A DNA stretch of 64,000 nt from Methylomonas rhizoryzae (GCF_008632455.1 NZ_CP043929.1:1550001-1614000), one strand, 5' to 3'. Counted from the first letter of the stretch, positions 52,871 to 61,773 are shown. The notes: a model not told the origin generated them from the sequence alone. Program-made: numbers and translations.

Positions 52871-53861
52871 AAGGACAGTGGCGCTACGGGCGCCGAGAGC
52901 CGATCTGCTGCCGGGGCGTTATCGGCGGCAATCCGGTTTGGCTTTGGTGATCGTGATTTGGATTTTGACCTTGCTGACCTTGATGGCCGGCAGTTTTGCG
53001 ATGACCATGCGGCGGGAAAGCAGCGTCAGCAATGCGATTCAAGCTAATGCCAGAGCGTTGGCTCTGGCGGAAAGCGGTATAATCCTGGCCGAGTTTCATC
53101 TGCAGCAACCGGACGCCCGCCGGCGTTGGCTGGCGAACGGGACTGTTTATCAAATTCTGCGCGGCGACGAGGCGATCAGGATTAGAATTTTCGCCGAAAG
53201 CGGCAAAGTCGATATCAATACCGCCGGCGAGGCTCAATTGTCAGCCTTGTTGCAATGGGCGATAGGTAACGACGGTTTCGAGCAACAACGCTTGCTGAAC
53301 GCTATATTGGATTGGCGCGACGCGGACGACGAAACGCGGATGCAAGGGGCCGAGCGGCGTCAATATCGCTTGGCCGGCCGGTCCTACGGGCCGAGCAATA
53401 CCGCGTTTCAAACCCTGGAAGAACTGCAACTGGTACTGGGCATGCATCCGGCTCTATTCGAGCGTATGCGTCCTTACCTCACGGTGTATTCCGGCGCCGC
53501 GGAACTCGACGTGCGCAACGCGGCTCCGGAATTGCTGGATATTTTGGCTAGCGGTTTAAAGCAGCAGAATATTCGCGATCAAGCCCTGGAAAATCGGCTC
53601 GACGAAGAAGAGGACGGGGACGAAGCCGAGGCCGCGCCTTTAGGCGAGAACCAAACTTATACTATTATTGCCGAAGCGCTGTTGCCCGACCGGGCTTCGG
53701 CGGCACTGGAAACGGTTGCGCAAACCCAAGATATAGACGACGGCGAGAGCGCTTTTGCGGTGCTCGATTGGAGGGCGAATCTTCAAGGTCAATCGTTGTT
53801 CGACGAGGCAATGGATTACGCGGTAATTAACGTTCAAGATGAATTTAGATACAGCGATTGA
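52857..53861 (+). CDS. gspK: Minor pseudopilin GspK
   Basis: The product is about 334 residues. The prepilin segment SGLALVIVIWILTLLTLMAG lacks Glu at +5, as is normal for GspK, which caps the pseudopilus. The helical insert FAESGKVDINTAGEAQLSALL is typical. Starts at 52836, 52848 and 52857 are all in frame and overlap gspJ; 52857 is chosen as the closest to the stop. An acidic stretch (DEEEDGDEAEA) lies near residue 270. Confidence 0.88.
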   Translation: MATNKRTVALRAPRADLLPGRYRRQSGLALVIVIWILTLLTLMAGSFAMTMRRESSVSNAIQANARALALAESGIILAEFHLQQPDARRRWLANGTVYQILRGDEAIRIRIFAESGKVDINTAGEAQLSALLQWAIGNDGFEQQRLLNAILDWRDADDETRMQGAERRQYRLAGRSYGPSNTAFQTLEELQLVLGMHPALFERMRPYLTVYSGAAELDVRNAAPELLDILASGLKQQNIRDQALENRLDEEEDGDEAEAAPLGENQTYTIIAEALLPDRASAALETVAQTQDIDDGESAFAVLDWRANLQGQSLFDEAMDYAVINVQDEFRYSD

Positions 53862-55020
53862 AATCGACCTGAAAGGGTTTTTCCGGTGGTGGGCGCGCGA
53901 GCTGGCATTCTTGGTGCCCAAGTCTTTGCGCCGCCGCTTGAGCGACCGCTACGGCAGCGTGCTGTTGCGGTCGGCGGCGAACGGATTCGAACTGGATTAC
54001 GCTGACGAAGACGGCGTTTCGCTGGTCAGACAGCGTTTCGAATTCGCGGCGCCGGAGGCGTTTCAAGCATTCAAAAGCCAATACCCGGCTTTGGACAAGG
54101 CCGAATTGGTGTTTCGATTGGCTAGTGGGCAAGCTCTGGCTAAAACGGTTTATTTGCCGCTGGCCGCCCAGGAAAACCTGCAACAAGTGGTCGGTTTCGA
54201 ACTGGACCGTTACACGCCGTTTAGCGCCGATCAGGTATATTTTTCCGCCATGCCTTTGGGTAAGACCGAATTCGGTCAGATTCAGGTATTGCTGGTGGCG
54301 ATACCGAAAGCCAACTTGGACGAACCGCTTAGGCAACTGGATTTGTTCGGTTTACGTCCGCACAAAGTGGAATATCAAGCCGCCGTGGAAGAATACGGCG
54401 AGGCTTGCGCCGGCTTCAATCTGTTACCCGAGCAGTATCGGCAACACCCCAGCGCGTTGAGTCAATCCGTACATTGGCTGGCGTGGGCCGCGATCTTGTT
54501 GTTGTCTCTGGCCGTGTTGATCTGGCCGGTATGGCTGCAAGCGCAAGCGGTCGATACTTTGAAGGAAAAAGTCAAACAATTGGAAAAGCAAAACCGTGCG
54601 GTCGATGCGCAACAAACCGAAATCGACGCCTTGCATGCGGAAACCCAAAAATTAATCGACATCAAACGCCGGTCTCCGGCGTTGCTGAGCGTGTTGGACG
54701 AGTTGAGCCGCTTACTGAACGACGATACCTGGCTCACCCACCTGAATTTCGCCGACAATCATTTGCAAATTCAGGGGCAATCGCCTGCCGCCTCGACTCT
54801 GATCGGCTTGCTGGAAGACTCGACCTATTTCAACAATGTCAGCTTCGTATCGCCGTTGACCCAGGACAAGAACACCGGCCGTGAACGGTTCCAGATCAGC
54901 ATGGACGTCGCCATGCCGGCGGCGGACGGTGCGAGTCCCGACGCGGAGGATGCGGGCGAGGCTGAGCTCAAGCCGGATTCGGCCGTCGGCCTCGACAATG
55001 CGGAGACGGCCGATGAGTAA
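53839..55020 (+). CDS. gspL: GspL-like protein (actin-like domain with PilN-like part)
   Basis: The product is 393 residues. The N-terminal half resembles an actin-like domain (VVGFELDRYTPFSADQVYFSAMPLG), as in GspL or PilM. A membrane helix follows near residue 215 (WLAWAAILLLSLAVLIW), then a coiled coil and a PilN-type domain (LLSVLDELSRLLNDDTWLTHLNF). The C-terminus is an acidic Ala-rich tail. GspL links the GspE ATPase to the membrane. It overlaps gspK by 23 bases. Confidence 0.85.
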   Translation: MNLDTAIEIDLKGFFRWWARELAFLVPKSLRRRLSDRYGSVLLRSAANGFELDYADEDGVSLVRQRFEFAAPEAFQAFKSQYPALDKAELVFRLASGQALAKTVYLPLAAQENLQQVVGFELDRYTPFSADQVYFSAMPLGKTEFGQIQVLLVAIPKANLDEPLRQLDLFGLRPHKVEYQAAVEEYGEACAGFNLLPEQYRQHPSALSQSVHWLAWAAILLLSLAVLIWPVWLQAQAVDTLKEKVKQLEKQNRAVDAQQTEIDALHAETQKLIDIKRRSPALLSVLDELSRLLNDDTWLTHLNFADNHLQIQGQSPAASTLIGLLEDSTYFNNVSFVSPLTQDKNTGRERFQISMDVAMPAADGASPDAEDAGEAELKPDSAVGLDNAETADE

Positions 55021-55591
55021 AGTGCGGTTTCAGCGCTGGTTGGCGGTGGGCTTGTTGCTGACTGTGGTGGCGGTGTTAGTGTTCGCAATCATTGTTCCGG
55101 TGTTGTCGGCCGGCATCGCGTACAACGACGAAAAAAACGATTTGATGTTCCGCTTGCACCGGCAGCAGACCATCGCCGGCCGCGAGGCCGGCGTGGCGGA
55201 AAATTTAAAGGCCATCAAACAGGCCTTTACCGCTCAAGGCTATTTCAGCACCAGCAACACCGAGGCTTTGGCCTCCGCCGAGCTGCAAAACATCGTCAAG
55301 ACCGCGGTGTCGGAAGCCGGCGGCCAGCTGACCAGCACTCAGGGCTTGCCGGGCAAATTGTCCGACGGTTTTTTCCGGGTCGCGGTCAAGGTGCGGATGA
55401 CCGCGACCATGGAGGCCTTGGTCAACGTGTTGTTGCGAATCGAATCCGAAATTCCGGTGTTGGTGGTCGATCAGTTGGACATCAACCCGGTACGCGGCAC
55501 CCGTAACCGCAAAACCAATAAAGTCGAAGCCAGCGAGCAGCTGAATGTCAGTTTTCAGGTGGTCAGTTTCATGCGGAGCCCGGGATCGTGA
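55013..55591 (+). CDS. gspM: GspM-like secretion protein
   Basis: The product is 192 residues from the ATG at 55013, which overlaps the gspL stop by eight bases. A frame reaching to 54881 shadows gspL. One membrane helix (LAVGLLLTVVAVLVFAIIVPVL) precedes a periplasmic GspM/PilO-like domain (FFRVAVKVRMTATMEALVNVLL). GspM pairs with GspL. Confidence 0.82.
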   Translation: MSKVRFQRWLAVGLLLTVVAVLVFAIIVPVLSAGIAYNDEKNDLMFRLHRQQTIAGREAGVAENLKAIKQAFTAQGYFSTSNTEALASAELQNIVKTAVSEAGGQLTSTQGLPGKLSDGFFRVAVKVRMTATMEALVNVLLRIESEIPVLVVDQLDINPVRGTRNRKTNKVEASEQLNVSFQVVSFMRSPGS

Positions 55592-56196
55592 ACAGCAGAT
55601 TACTGAAATGGCAGTTGTCGGCTTGCGGCTTGCTGAGCGTGGTATTGGCGGTAGAATGGCGCTTGGGAGTGATGGCTCAAGAAGACCTGGCGGCCATGCT
55701 CAACCGTAAACTGGCTAGCGAATACGATACCAGCGAATTGCCGGCATTGAAGTTACCTCAACGTAGCGCGGAAAATTACTTGGCAGTCATCGAGCGTCCG
55801 CTGTTTTTAGAGGGCCGCAAACCGTTGCCGCCGGAACCCGATCCGCAGGACGCGCCGCAGGCGGCCGAAACCGGCGAAATCGACGACTGGCAGTTGATCG
55901 GCATTTATCAAACCAAAATACGTAAATACGCCTTGTTTCGTAAGCAGAACGAGGCCAAAAAATTTGTCAAATTGTACGAAAACCAAGCGATTTCCGGTTG
56001 GCAGTTGCAAAACATCCAATCCGACCGGGTGATATTGCAGCAGAACGAGCAGCAAAAATCGCTGATGCTCAGAAAACCGCGTCCGCAATTGCCCGCCGCA
56101 CAACCGCCCAAGAAAAATGCGCCGGCCCCTGCGCCAGGGAAACCGCCGGTTCCGGCACGAACCCCACCCCCCGAGAACAAAGACGATGAAACGTAA
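55588..56196 (+). CDS. GspC/GspN-like periplasmic linker protein
   Basis: The product is 202 residues with a GTG start at 55588 that overlaps the gspM stop (GTGA). A short N-terminal anchor is followed by a homology-region-like domain (ENYLAVIERPLFLEGRKPLPPE; DDWQLIGIYQTKIRKYALFRK), as in GspC HR or PilP. The tail is Pro-rich. GspC connects the inner-membrane platform to the secretin. The PDZ domain of classical GspC is missing, so the name GspC or GspN cannot be fixed. Confidence 0.7.
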   Translation: MNSRLLKWQLSACGLLSVVLAVEWRLGVMAQEDLAAMLNRKLASEYDTSELPALKLPQRSAENYLAVIERPLFLEGRKPLPPEPDPQDAPQAAETGEIDDWQLIGIYQTKIRKYALFRKQNEAKKFVKLYENQAISGWQLQNIQSDRVILQQNEQQKSLMLRKPRPQLPAAQPPKKNAPAPAPGKPPVPARTPPPENKDDET

Positions 56197-58531
56197 CACA
56201 AGTCGAATAACGCCGTTGTTGGCGTTAGCGCTGACGATGACGGGCTGTGAATTTCTCGGCCCGCAGTTGCACCAAAAAATGCCGTTGCCCGTGGTAACGC
56301 CGTTGCCGGACGATCCCGCGCCGGAGCAGCCGAAAGTCGAGCAAAAAGTGACCAAGGTCGAAGTGTTTCCGAACGAGGAAGCCAGCATAGGCTCGGGGTC
56401 TTCGGCATTCGCCCCTAAACTTAGCGGCGGAAAAGGCGAGTACAGCCTGAATTTCGACGATGCCGATCTTGGCGAAGTCGCGAAAGTGATTTTGAGCGAT
56501 ATTTTGGGCAAAAATTATACGCTCAGCCCGCAAGTGACCGGCAAGGTCACGCTGCAAACCACGCAAATGCTCAGCAAGCAGGACTTGATCCCGACGCTGG
56601 AGATGATACTCAGCTTGAACAACGCGGCGTTGGTAGACCAAAACGGCATTTATTTGATTAAGCCCACCAACGAAGCGGTGTTCAGCAGTTCTTTCAAAAC
56701 CCTGGGCAGTTCGCGTTTGCCGTCCGGTTACCAGACGCGGGTCATTCCGGTCCGCAACGTATCGGCCAATGAAATTGCCGATATATTGAAACCGTTGTTG
56801 CCGGAAAAATCGCTGGTGGTTGCCGATCCGAACCGTAACATCCTGGTGGTGTCCGGTTCCGCCAACGAATTGGACAGAATTTTGGACGTGGTGCAAACCT
56901 TCGATATCGACATGCTGAAAGGCCGCTCGTTTGCGCTGTTTACTCCGGCCCACGTCGACGCGACCAAAATCATCGAAGAACTGGATCAAATCTTCGGGCG
57001 GCAGGGCATCGCGGCGGAAGGCGACAAACCCGCGGCAAATAATGCCGGCGGCAACGGTTTTTTCCGGTTTTTCGAAATCGAAAGGCTGAACGCGATTTTG
57101 GCGATTACCCACAACCCCAAATACTTGCGCGACATCGAAACCTGGGTGTACCGCCTGGACCGCACCAATAACGACGCCAATAACGGCGTTAACGTCTATC
57201 GCGCGCAGCACGTCAACGCGGTGGATTTGGCCAATACCTTGGGCAACATCTTCGGTACCGGCGGTGTTCGCGGTTCCAACTCGGCATCCATCGCCTCCGG
57301 GCGGCGTTCCACATCGGCCAGCAATCGTAGCGGCAGTTCCGGATTCAGCAGCTCCGGCTCCGGTTCAAGCGCAAGTTCCGGTTCCACTATCGGCAGTTCC
57401 GGTAGCGGCACCGGCAGTTCCTCGGCTCGCACGACGTCGGGCACGGACAACCGGGCCTTGGCGGACCGCAACAACGAGCGCAACAACAGCGGGTTCGGCG
57501 GCAGCACAATCGCCGGTTCCAACGTGAATACCCTGGGCGGTACCGGTTTCAACAACCTCAATCCGGAAATGGCCAACGTGCGGATTATTCCGGACGAAAC
57601 CAACAATGCTTTAATTATTGTGGCCGGTTCGCAAGAGTACGCCAAAATCGAAAAAGTCATCAAACAGTTGGACGTACTGCCGTTGCAAGTGTTGATCGAC
57701 GCGACCATCGTCGAAGTCACGCTGAACAACGACTTGCAATACGGTATCGAGTGGTTTTTCAGTCACCAGAACGGCGGCATCAACGAAGTTTCCGGCGGTT
57801 CGCCCGGTAAAGACAGCGGCGGCATCAGTTTGAGCGACATCGGTACCGCTGCAGCGACTAGCGGGTTTTCCTACGCTTTCGCCAGCAATACCGGCGACAT
57901 CAAGGCGGTGTTGAACGCCGCCGCCAGTAAAAACAACGTCAACGTGATTTCGTCGCCGTCGCTGATGGTATTGAATAACCAGGAAGCGTCGATACGGGTC
58001 GGCGACTCGGTGCCGATTCGTTCTTCCGTGACCAGTAATACCAGCAGCACCACGACCACAAACGGCATCGTGCAGACCAGCTCGATACAAATGATAGATA
58101 CCGGGGTCAATTTGCAAGTGCGGCCAAGGGTTAACGCCGGCGGCTTGGTGCTGATGGATGTGTTGCAAAGCGTCGATCAGGCGGTAAAAACCGATACCAG
58201 CGAAAGCATCGATTCTCCCACCATCCAAAAACGCGAAATTCAAACCCAGGTGGCAGTACAAAGCGGGGAAACTTTGGTATTGGGGGGCTTGATTAAAGAA
58301 GACAACACCTATAACAAGTCCGGCGTGCCGTTGTTGCACGAGATTCCGCTGCTGGGACCGCTGTTCGGCGCTACCACGCGCAACAAAGACAAAAAAGAAC
58401 TGGTGGTGATGATCACCCCGCGGGTGGTCAACAGCCGGGTGGATGCGCAATTGATTACCGACGAATTCCGCCGTAAATTGTCGGCAATATACGACGTGCC
58501 TAGGGAATCGGCACAGCCGGTGGTGCAGTAA
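56186..58531 (+). CDS. gspD: Type II secretion secretin GspD
   Basis: The product is 781 residues from the ATG at 56186, with lipobox MTGC in MKRNTSRITPLLALALTMTGC. The N0-N3 domains cover about 85-470; a Ser/Gly-rich low-complexity insert lies in N3 (about 375-455). The secretin pore domain includes VPIRSSVTSN and the closing GVPLLHEIPLLGPLFGATT (the conserved VPLLxxIPxLGxLF). It forms the outer-membrane channel. It overlaps the preceding gene by 11 bases, and is last in the operon, where many gsp operons place it early. Confidence 0.95.
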   Translation: MKRNTSRITPLLALALTMTGCEFLGPQLHQKMPLPVVTPLPDDPAPEQPKVEQKVTKVEVFPNEEASIGSGSSAFAPKLSGGKGEYSLNFDDADLGEVAKVILSDILGKNYTLSPQVTGKVTLQTTQMLSKQDLIPTLEMILSLNNAALVDQNGIYLIKPTNEAVFSSSFKTLGSSRLPSGYQTRVIPVRNVSANEIADILKPLLPEKSLVVADPNRNILVVSGSANELDRILDVVQTFDIDMLKGRSFALFTPAHVDATKIIEELDQIFGRQGIAAEGDKPAANNAGGNGFFRFFEIERLNAILAITHNPKYLRDIETWVYRLDRTNNDANNGVNVYRAQHVNAVDLANTLGNIFGTGGVRGSNSASIASGRRSTSASNRSGSSGFSSSGSGSSASSGSTIGSSGSGTGSSSARTTSGTDNRALADRNNERNNSGFGGSTIAGSNVNTLGGTGFNNLNPEMANVRIIPDETNNALIIVAGSQEYAKIEKVIKQLDVLPLQVLIDATIVEVTLNNDLQYGIEWFFSHQNGGINEVSGGSPGKDSGGISLSDIGTAAATSGFSYAFASNTGDIKAVLNAAASKNNVNVISSPSLMVLNNQEASIRVGDSVPIRSSVTSNTSSTTTTNGIVQTSSIQMIDTGVNLQVRPRVNAGGLVLMDVLQSVDQAVKTDTSESIDSPTIQKREIQTQVAVQSGETLVLGGLIKEDNTYNKSGVPLLHEIPLLGPLFGATTRNKDKKELVVMITPRVVNSRVDAQLITDEFRRKLSAIYDVPRESAQPVVQ

Positions 58532-59218
58532 GTGAAAAGGCATCCGGCCCGGCGCGGGTTTCGTCGGCGATAATTGCAATAGGCCGGATTTTCTGACAAG
58601 CGAATAACGGCTATTTGCATTCTGAGGTTGGAATGAAAGCCACTGGGATGTAATGTTGAGTCCGGTTATTTGGTTGGATTTCAGTGCTCGGAAAATTCAC
58701 CGTTTGGCAGGGCAAGGCATGATCGTCTTGTCCAGACCCCTATGTATAGTGCCCAACTATGTGTAGAGACAATTTACTATGCCTTTTTATGACGGATAAA
58801 CGGCGTTAATATCCGAGGCCGGTTGGCATCGCTTCCGCGATGAATTTTGCAAACACGATTGGGTTAGAAATACGCGGGATTGATGAACGCGCAAGGAGCG
58901 ATTTTATCGCTACCCTCCTATTCCGACGAGATTGGCTAGCGTCGCAGGGGGGTATGAAACAAGGGGATTGGATGGAAGATCGGGTTTGAGCGATGGGCAA
59001 ATATCGCCTCGAACCCGCGTCGTAGGGAATGCCGTTCACCATCCCCATCGGCCATGATCCCATTTGTTCTCTACAAACAAGCTGAAAACTTCCTCGCAAC
59101 CGCGTATAATCCCCTCTCTTGCTTAAGCAGGGATCAGGTTCGCAAGCAACGATGAGGCAATCAACCGTGCCTATACTTTATCGATGCAATTTGCGGCCTA
59201 CATATTCCGTTCCATATT
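58532..59218. other. Non-coding region between gspD and tRNA-Arg
   Basis: The 687 bases show no supported gene or strong terminator. Frames of up to 97 codons (minus strand, 58806-59099) lack a ribosome site and any recognisable motif. Base composition is mixed. It separates the gsp operon from the tRNA and CRISPR locus. Confidence 0.5.
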
Positions 59219-59295
59219 GCGCCCTTAGCTCAGCTGGATAGAGCGCGGCCCTCCGGAGGCCGAGGCCAGAGGTTCGAATCCTCTAGGGCGCGCCA
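59219..59295 (+). tRNA. tRNA-Arg (CCG anticodon)
   Basis: A 77-base cloverleaf starts GCGCCCTTAGCTCAG and ends with an encoded CCA. The anticodon loop reads CCCTCCGGA (CCG, Arg), and the T-arm is GGTTCGAATCC. It closely matches the E. coli tRNA-Arg(CCG). The cas genes end 60 bases past it; tRNA 3' ends are common sites of island integration. Confidence 0.97.
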
Positions 59296-59354
59296 TTTTG
59301 ACATCTACCCCCCAAGCCGCATTTTGGCTCTGTGCCCTGGATGTGCCTCTTTGC

Positions 59355-59666
59355 CTAACTGCCAAAAATTCGGTTAACGCCGCCGGTAAACAGCAGCACA
59401 TCCTCGGGAAAATACTGCTGTCCCAGCGTCACAGCCTGCGTATTGATGGGTAAGCGGTAACAACGCACATCGTCCTCGTTGGCTTTGATTTTTTGTTCAA
59501 TCCGTTCCAACAAGCGACGCAGTTTTGGGCGCTTCATTACCACGGTAAACACCGAATACTGCACCGGCAAGCCTTGTTTCTTCAAAATCCGATGGACTTT
59601 GCCCAATCGTCGTGGATCGGCAATATCATAGGCAATCAAATACAAACCCAGCTGGCTATCGGCCAT
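59355..59666 (-). CDS. cas2: Cas2 (second copy, downstream of the Cas1-like gene)
   Basis: The product is 103 residues with the Cas2 ferredoxin fold: YLIAYDIADPRRLGKVHRIL (Asp in the first strand), GLPVQYSVFTVVM and a C-terminal strand RCYRLPINTQAVTLG. Cas2 forms the spacer-integration complex with Cas1. Its ATG overlaps the cas1-like TGA by one base (TGATG). It is more typical of Cas2 than the other copy at the front of the operon. Which Cas1 it pairs with is unknown. Confidence 0.92.
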   Translation of the reverse strand: MADSQLGLYLIAYDIADPRRLGKVHRILKKQGLPVQYSVFTVVMKRPKLRRLLERIEQKIKANEDDVRCYRLPINTQAVTLGQQYFPEDVLLFTGGVNRIFGS

Positions 59667-60409
59667 CAGCTCACCGACAACAAAAACTGCTGCAATTTGT
59701 TGATGGTACTGCGGAACAATAAATAACCACGATCGGCACGCTGCTGAAACAGTTCCGCCATGGCCCGCATCGACGAGGCATCCGGCTCGGTACTAGAAGC
59801 CAACAACAGCGGATAAAAATCCCACAACAGCAAACGGCTTATAAACCCGGATAAATCCGGATCGTTGACCATTAATGCTTCATCGTCTGCGCAAAATCCG
59901 GCTTCCGGCAGCCAAACCAGCAACTCGGCGTGCAAGATATTTTCCAGCAGATTGGCACGGTACCGCCCCTCGCTGCCCAAACTAACCAACAGTTGCCGAC
60001 GTAATGTCGGCACCGGCACTTCCCGCCAATCCAACAAACCGACGCGCCGGGCAAAACTGCGGGCAGCCATTTTTTCCATGGCCAAGGTCCAGTTTTCAAA
60101 CAGCCCCGGACCATCGGCGCGGGCCAGTAAATCGACTAAACGCTGCGTCAAGGATTGGCGTTCGCTGGCACGTCCCAACCAGCGGGCACGCATTTCGCCG
60201 TTTTTCTCCAAAAACAACACCGTAATTCCGGCATCGGCGCAAGCCAATAATGCCGACATCGACCAATCCACCAAACCCTTGCACACCACGCGCGACACTC
60301 TGGATAGCGGGAACAACTGATCGGCCTTATCCGCCAAGGACACCCGTAGCGCAGGCTCATCCAGCACCACGCGGCAACCCGTCGAGCCGTCAATGTATAG
60401 CGGCCGCAT
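59666..60409 (-). CDS. Cas1-like protein without recognisable catalytic residues
   Basis: The product is 247 residues. The first 85 match the Cas1 N-terminal beta domain: PLYIDGSTGCRVVLDEPALR, VSRVVCKGLVDWSMSALLAC and GITVLFLEKNGEMRARWLG. The helical C-terminal half diverges. The usual GxEG helix (E164 in the neighbouring Cas1), GLDxxxGxxH and DLxExxRP motifs are not seen. It is about 70 residues shorter than Cas1. Its start overlaps the cas1 stop by one base (TGATG), and its stop overlaps cas2. It could be an inactive Cas1 paralogue that partners the active enzyme, or a degenerate gene; the intact frame and overlaps favour a retained function. Confidence 0.8.
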   Translation of the reverse strand: MRPLYIDGSTGCRVVLDEPALRVSLADKADQLFPLSRVSRVVCKGLVDWSMSALLACADAGITVLFLEKNGEMRARWLGRASERQSLTQRLVDLLARADGPGLFENWTLAMEKMAARSFARRVGLLDWREVPVPTLRRQLLVSLGSEGRYRANLLENILHAELLVWLPEAGFCADDEALMVNDPDLSGFISRLLLWDFYPLLLASSTEPDASSMRAMAELFQQRADRGYLLFRSTINKLQQFLLSVS

Positions 60410-61365
60410 CAGCGTGACTCATAGGCCAGTTGATAACGCTTGCTCAATGCATGCCCATAACGACGCAGCAAACGCCGGGCTGCCGCCGCATGCGATTCAT
60501 AAAACGCATAAAAATGTGATCGGCCGGTTTTGTTCAGCAAACAGCGACCATTGTCGTCGCTGAAATGCTCCAAGCGCAGGGTTCGCTCCCGAAACATCTG
60601 CCATACCCAGCCGTCCAGCAGCGGCCGCAACGGTTCCATCAAATCGCAAGCCAGCGACTCGCGGCCGAAACTGACGTCGTGGTAAAACCCCAACATACTG
60701 TCCAAGCCGACGATATGACAGGCTCTCACCGCATCGTAATGCAACAGCGTATAGCCTAGCGACAAACAGGCATTAACCGGATCGGGCGGCGGACGCTTAT
60801 GACGGCCGTTAACATTGAGCGACGGTGCAAACAATTGGGTAAAACCGCCAAAATACGCAGCTGCGGCAGCACCTTCGTAACCGCGCAAACTGTCCAGCGT
60901 AAAAGCCGACTGTTCATCGCGTAACCGACCAAGGATACCGGCCAGGGTTTGGCTAGCGCTGGTCAACGGGTGGCGCAAATCAGGCCGCTCCGCCAGTGCC
61001 CGTTTAATCAGGCGCAGTTGCGCACGCACTTTGACCAACACCAGCCAGCGCGCCAGCGGCATCCGACAATCCTCATCCATACTGGTGCGATATTGCCCCA
61101 AACGCCGGCTACTGTCGCTGTGGCCCCGCCCGGCCAGCATCGCCGTGGCTTCGGTATTGCGCCCGGACAGCACCAGCAAACCGATATTTCGCTCGCTCAA
61201 AGCACCCAACACCCGGCTTTCCAGTTGCACGTTGCCACGCAGCACCACCCGGTCCAGTAAATGCAACGGCACCGAGCCCTTGCGCGCACCATCCTCATAC
61301 AAAGCCAACGCCTGACCATCCAACTTGATGCCCAGATTCTTGCGATCCAGATACAAACTGCTCAT
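60409..61365 (-). CDS. cas1: Cas1 spacer integrase
   Basis: The product is 318 residues with a full Cas1 layout. Catalytic residues are E164 (RGYEGAAAAAYFGGF), H229 (GLDSMLGFYHD) and E244 (SLACDLMEPLRP). The N-terminal beta domain has LYLDRKNLGIKLDGQAL. Cas1 with Cas2 inserts new spacers. It lies three bases after the first cas2 and overlaps the cas1-like gene. The gene set is on the same strand as the inferred array transcript. Confidence 0.96.
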   Translation of the reverse strand: MSSLYLDRKNLGIKLDGQALALYEDGARKGSVPLHLLDRVVLRGNVQLESRVLGALSERNIGLLVLSGRNTEATAMLAGRGHSDSSRRLGQYRTSMDEDCRMPLARWLVLVKVRAQLRLIKRALAERPDLRHPLTSASQTLAGILGRLRDEQSAFTLDSLRGYEGAAAAAYFGGFTQLFAPSLNVNGRHKRPPPDPVNACLSLGYTLLHYDAVRACHIVGLDSMLGFYHDVSFGRESLACDLMEPLRPLLDGWVWQMFRERTLRLEHFSDDNGRCLLNKTGRSHFYAFYESHAAAARRLLRRYGHALSKRYQLAYESR

Positions 61366-61368
61366 CCA

Positions 61369-61653
61369 TTACCCCACGTAATAAAACGATCCATCCTGAG
61401 GCGGAACCGCCTTGCCCAAGGTGCGCACGTGTTTGGCGCCCGCCAGGCGCAACACGATAAAGCGGTCTTCTTCAGGGTTTATGACGAAGGCTATCTCTTC
61501 CAGCAGTTGGCGCTTTTCCGCATCGGTCAAAAAGCACTCGAACACCGACTTTTGTCCGCCCGACGCATAAGCGCGCAAGACATACAGCGCCTTGCGCAGG
61601 CGCCGGTTGCAGGAAATGTCGTAAGCCGCCAGATAGAGATGCCGTTGAGTCAT
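61369..61653 (-). CDS. cas2: Cas2-like protein (first gene of the operon)
   Basis: The product is 94 residues. HLYLAAYDISCNRRLRKALYVL is the Cas2 first strand and helix with Asp; GGQKSVFECFLTDAEKRQLLEEI is the second strand and helix. The last part (DRFIVLRLAGAKHVRTLGKAV) fits Cas2. It is clearly different from the second Cas2, so the two are not a recent duplication. It begins the cas2-cas1-cas1L-cas2 operon, about 130 bases from the array. Confidence 0.9.
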   Translation of the reverse strand: MTQRHLYLAAYDISCNRRLRKALYVLRAYASGGQKSVFECFLTDAEKRQLLEEIAFVINPEEDRFIVLRLAGAKHVRTLGKAVPPQDGSFYYVG

Positions 61654-61713
61654 GGCCGCAATATACCCGGAACCGAGCCGTCGGCCGGCATTGGCAAGCT
61701 TGCGAGGATTGAG

Positions 61714-61773
61714 GTAGGGGCGACGCCAGTCGCGATTTGCAGGGTTTCAATCGCGACGACGCGTCGCTCCTAC
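61714..61773. repeat. REP-like inverted repeat between the array and the cas operon
   Basis: The arms 61714-61737 and 61749-61773 pair with a few mismatches (GTAGGGGCGACGC with GCGTCGCTCCTAC, and GTCGCGATT with AATCGCGAC). The GTAGGxGCGAC type is a common dispersed palindrome in gammaproteobacteria. It lies between the last repeat (61787) and the first cas gene and could separate the array transcript from the cas operon. Confidence 0.7.

Noticed and set aside
58806..59099. A 97-codon frame on the minus strand before tRNA-Arg.
   Set aside because: No ribosome site, no recognised motif, and a composition like non-coding sequence.
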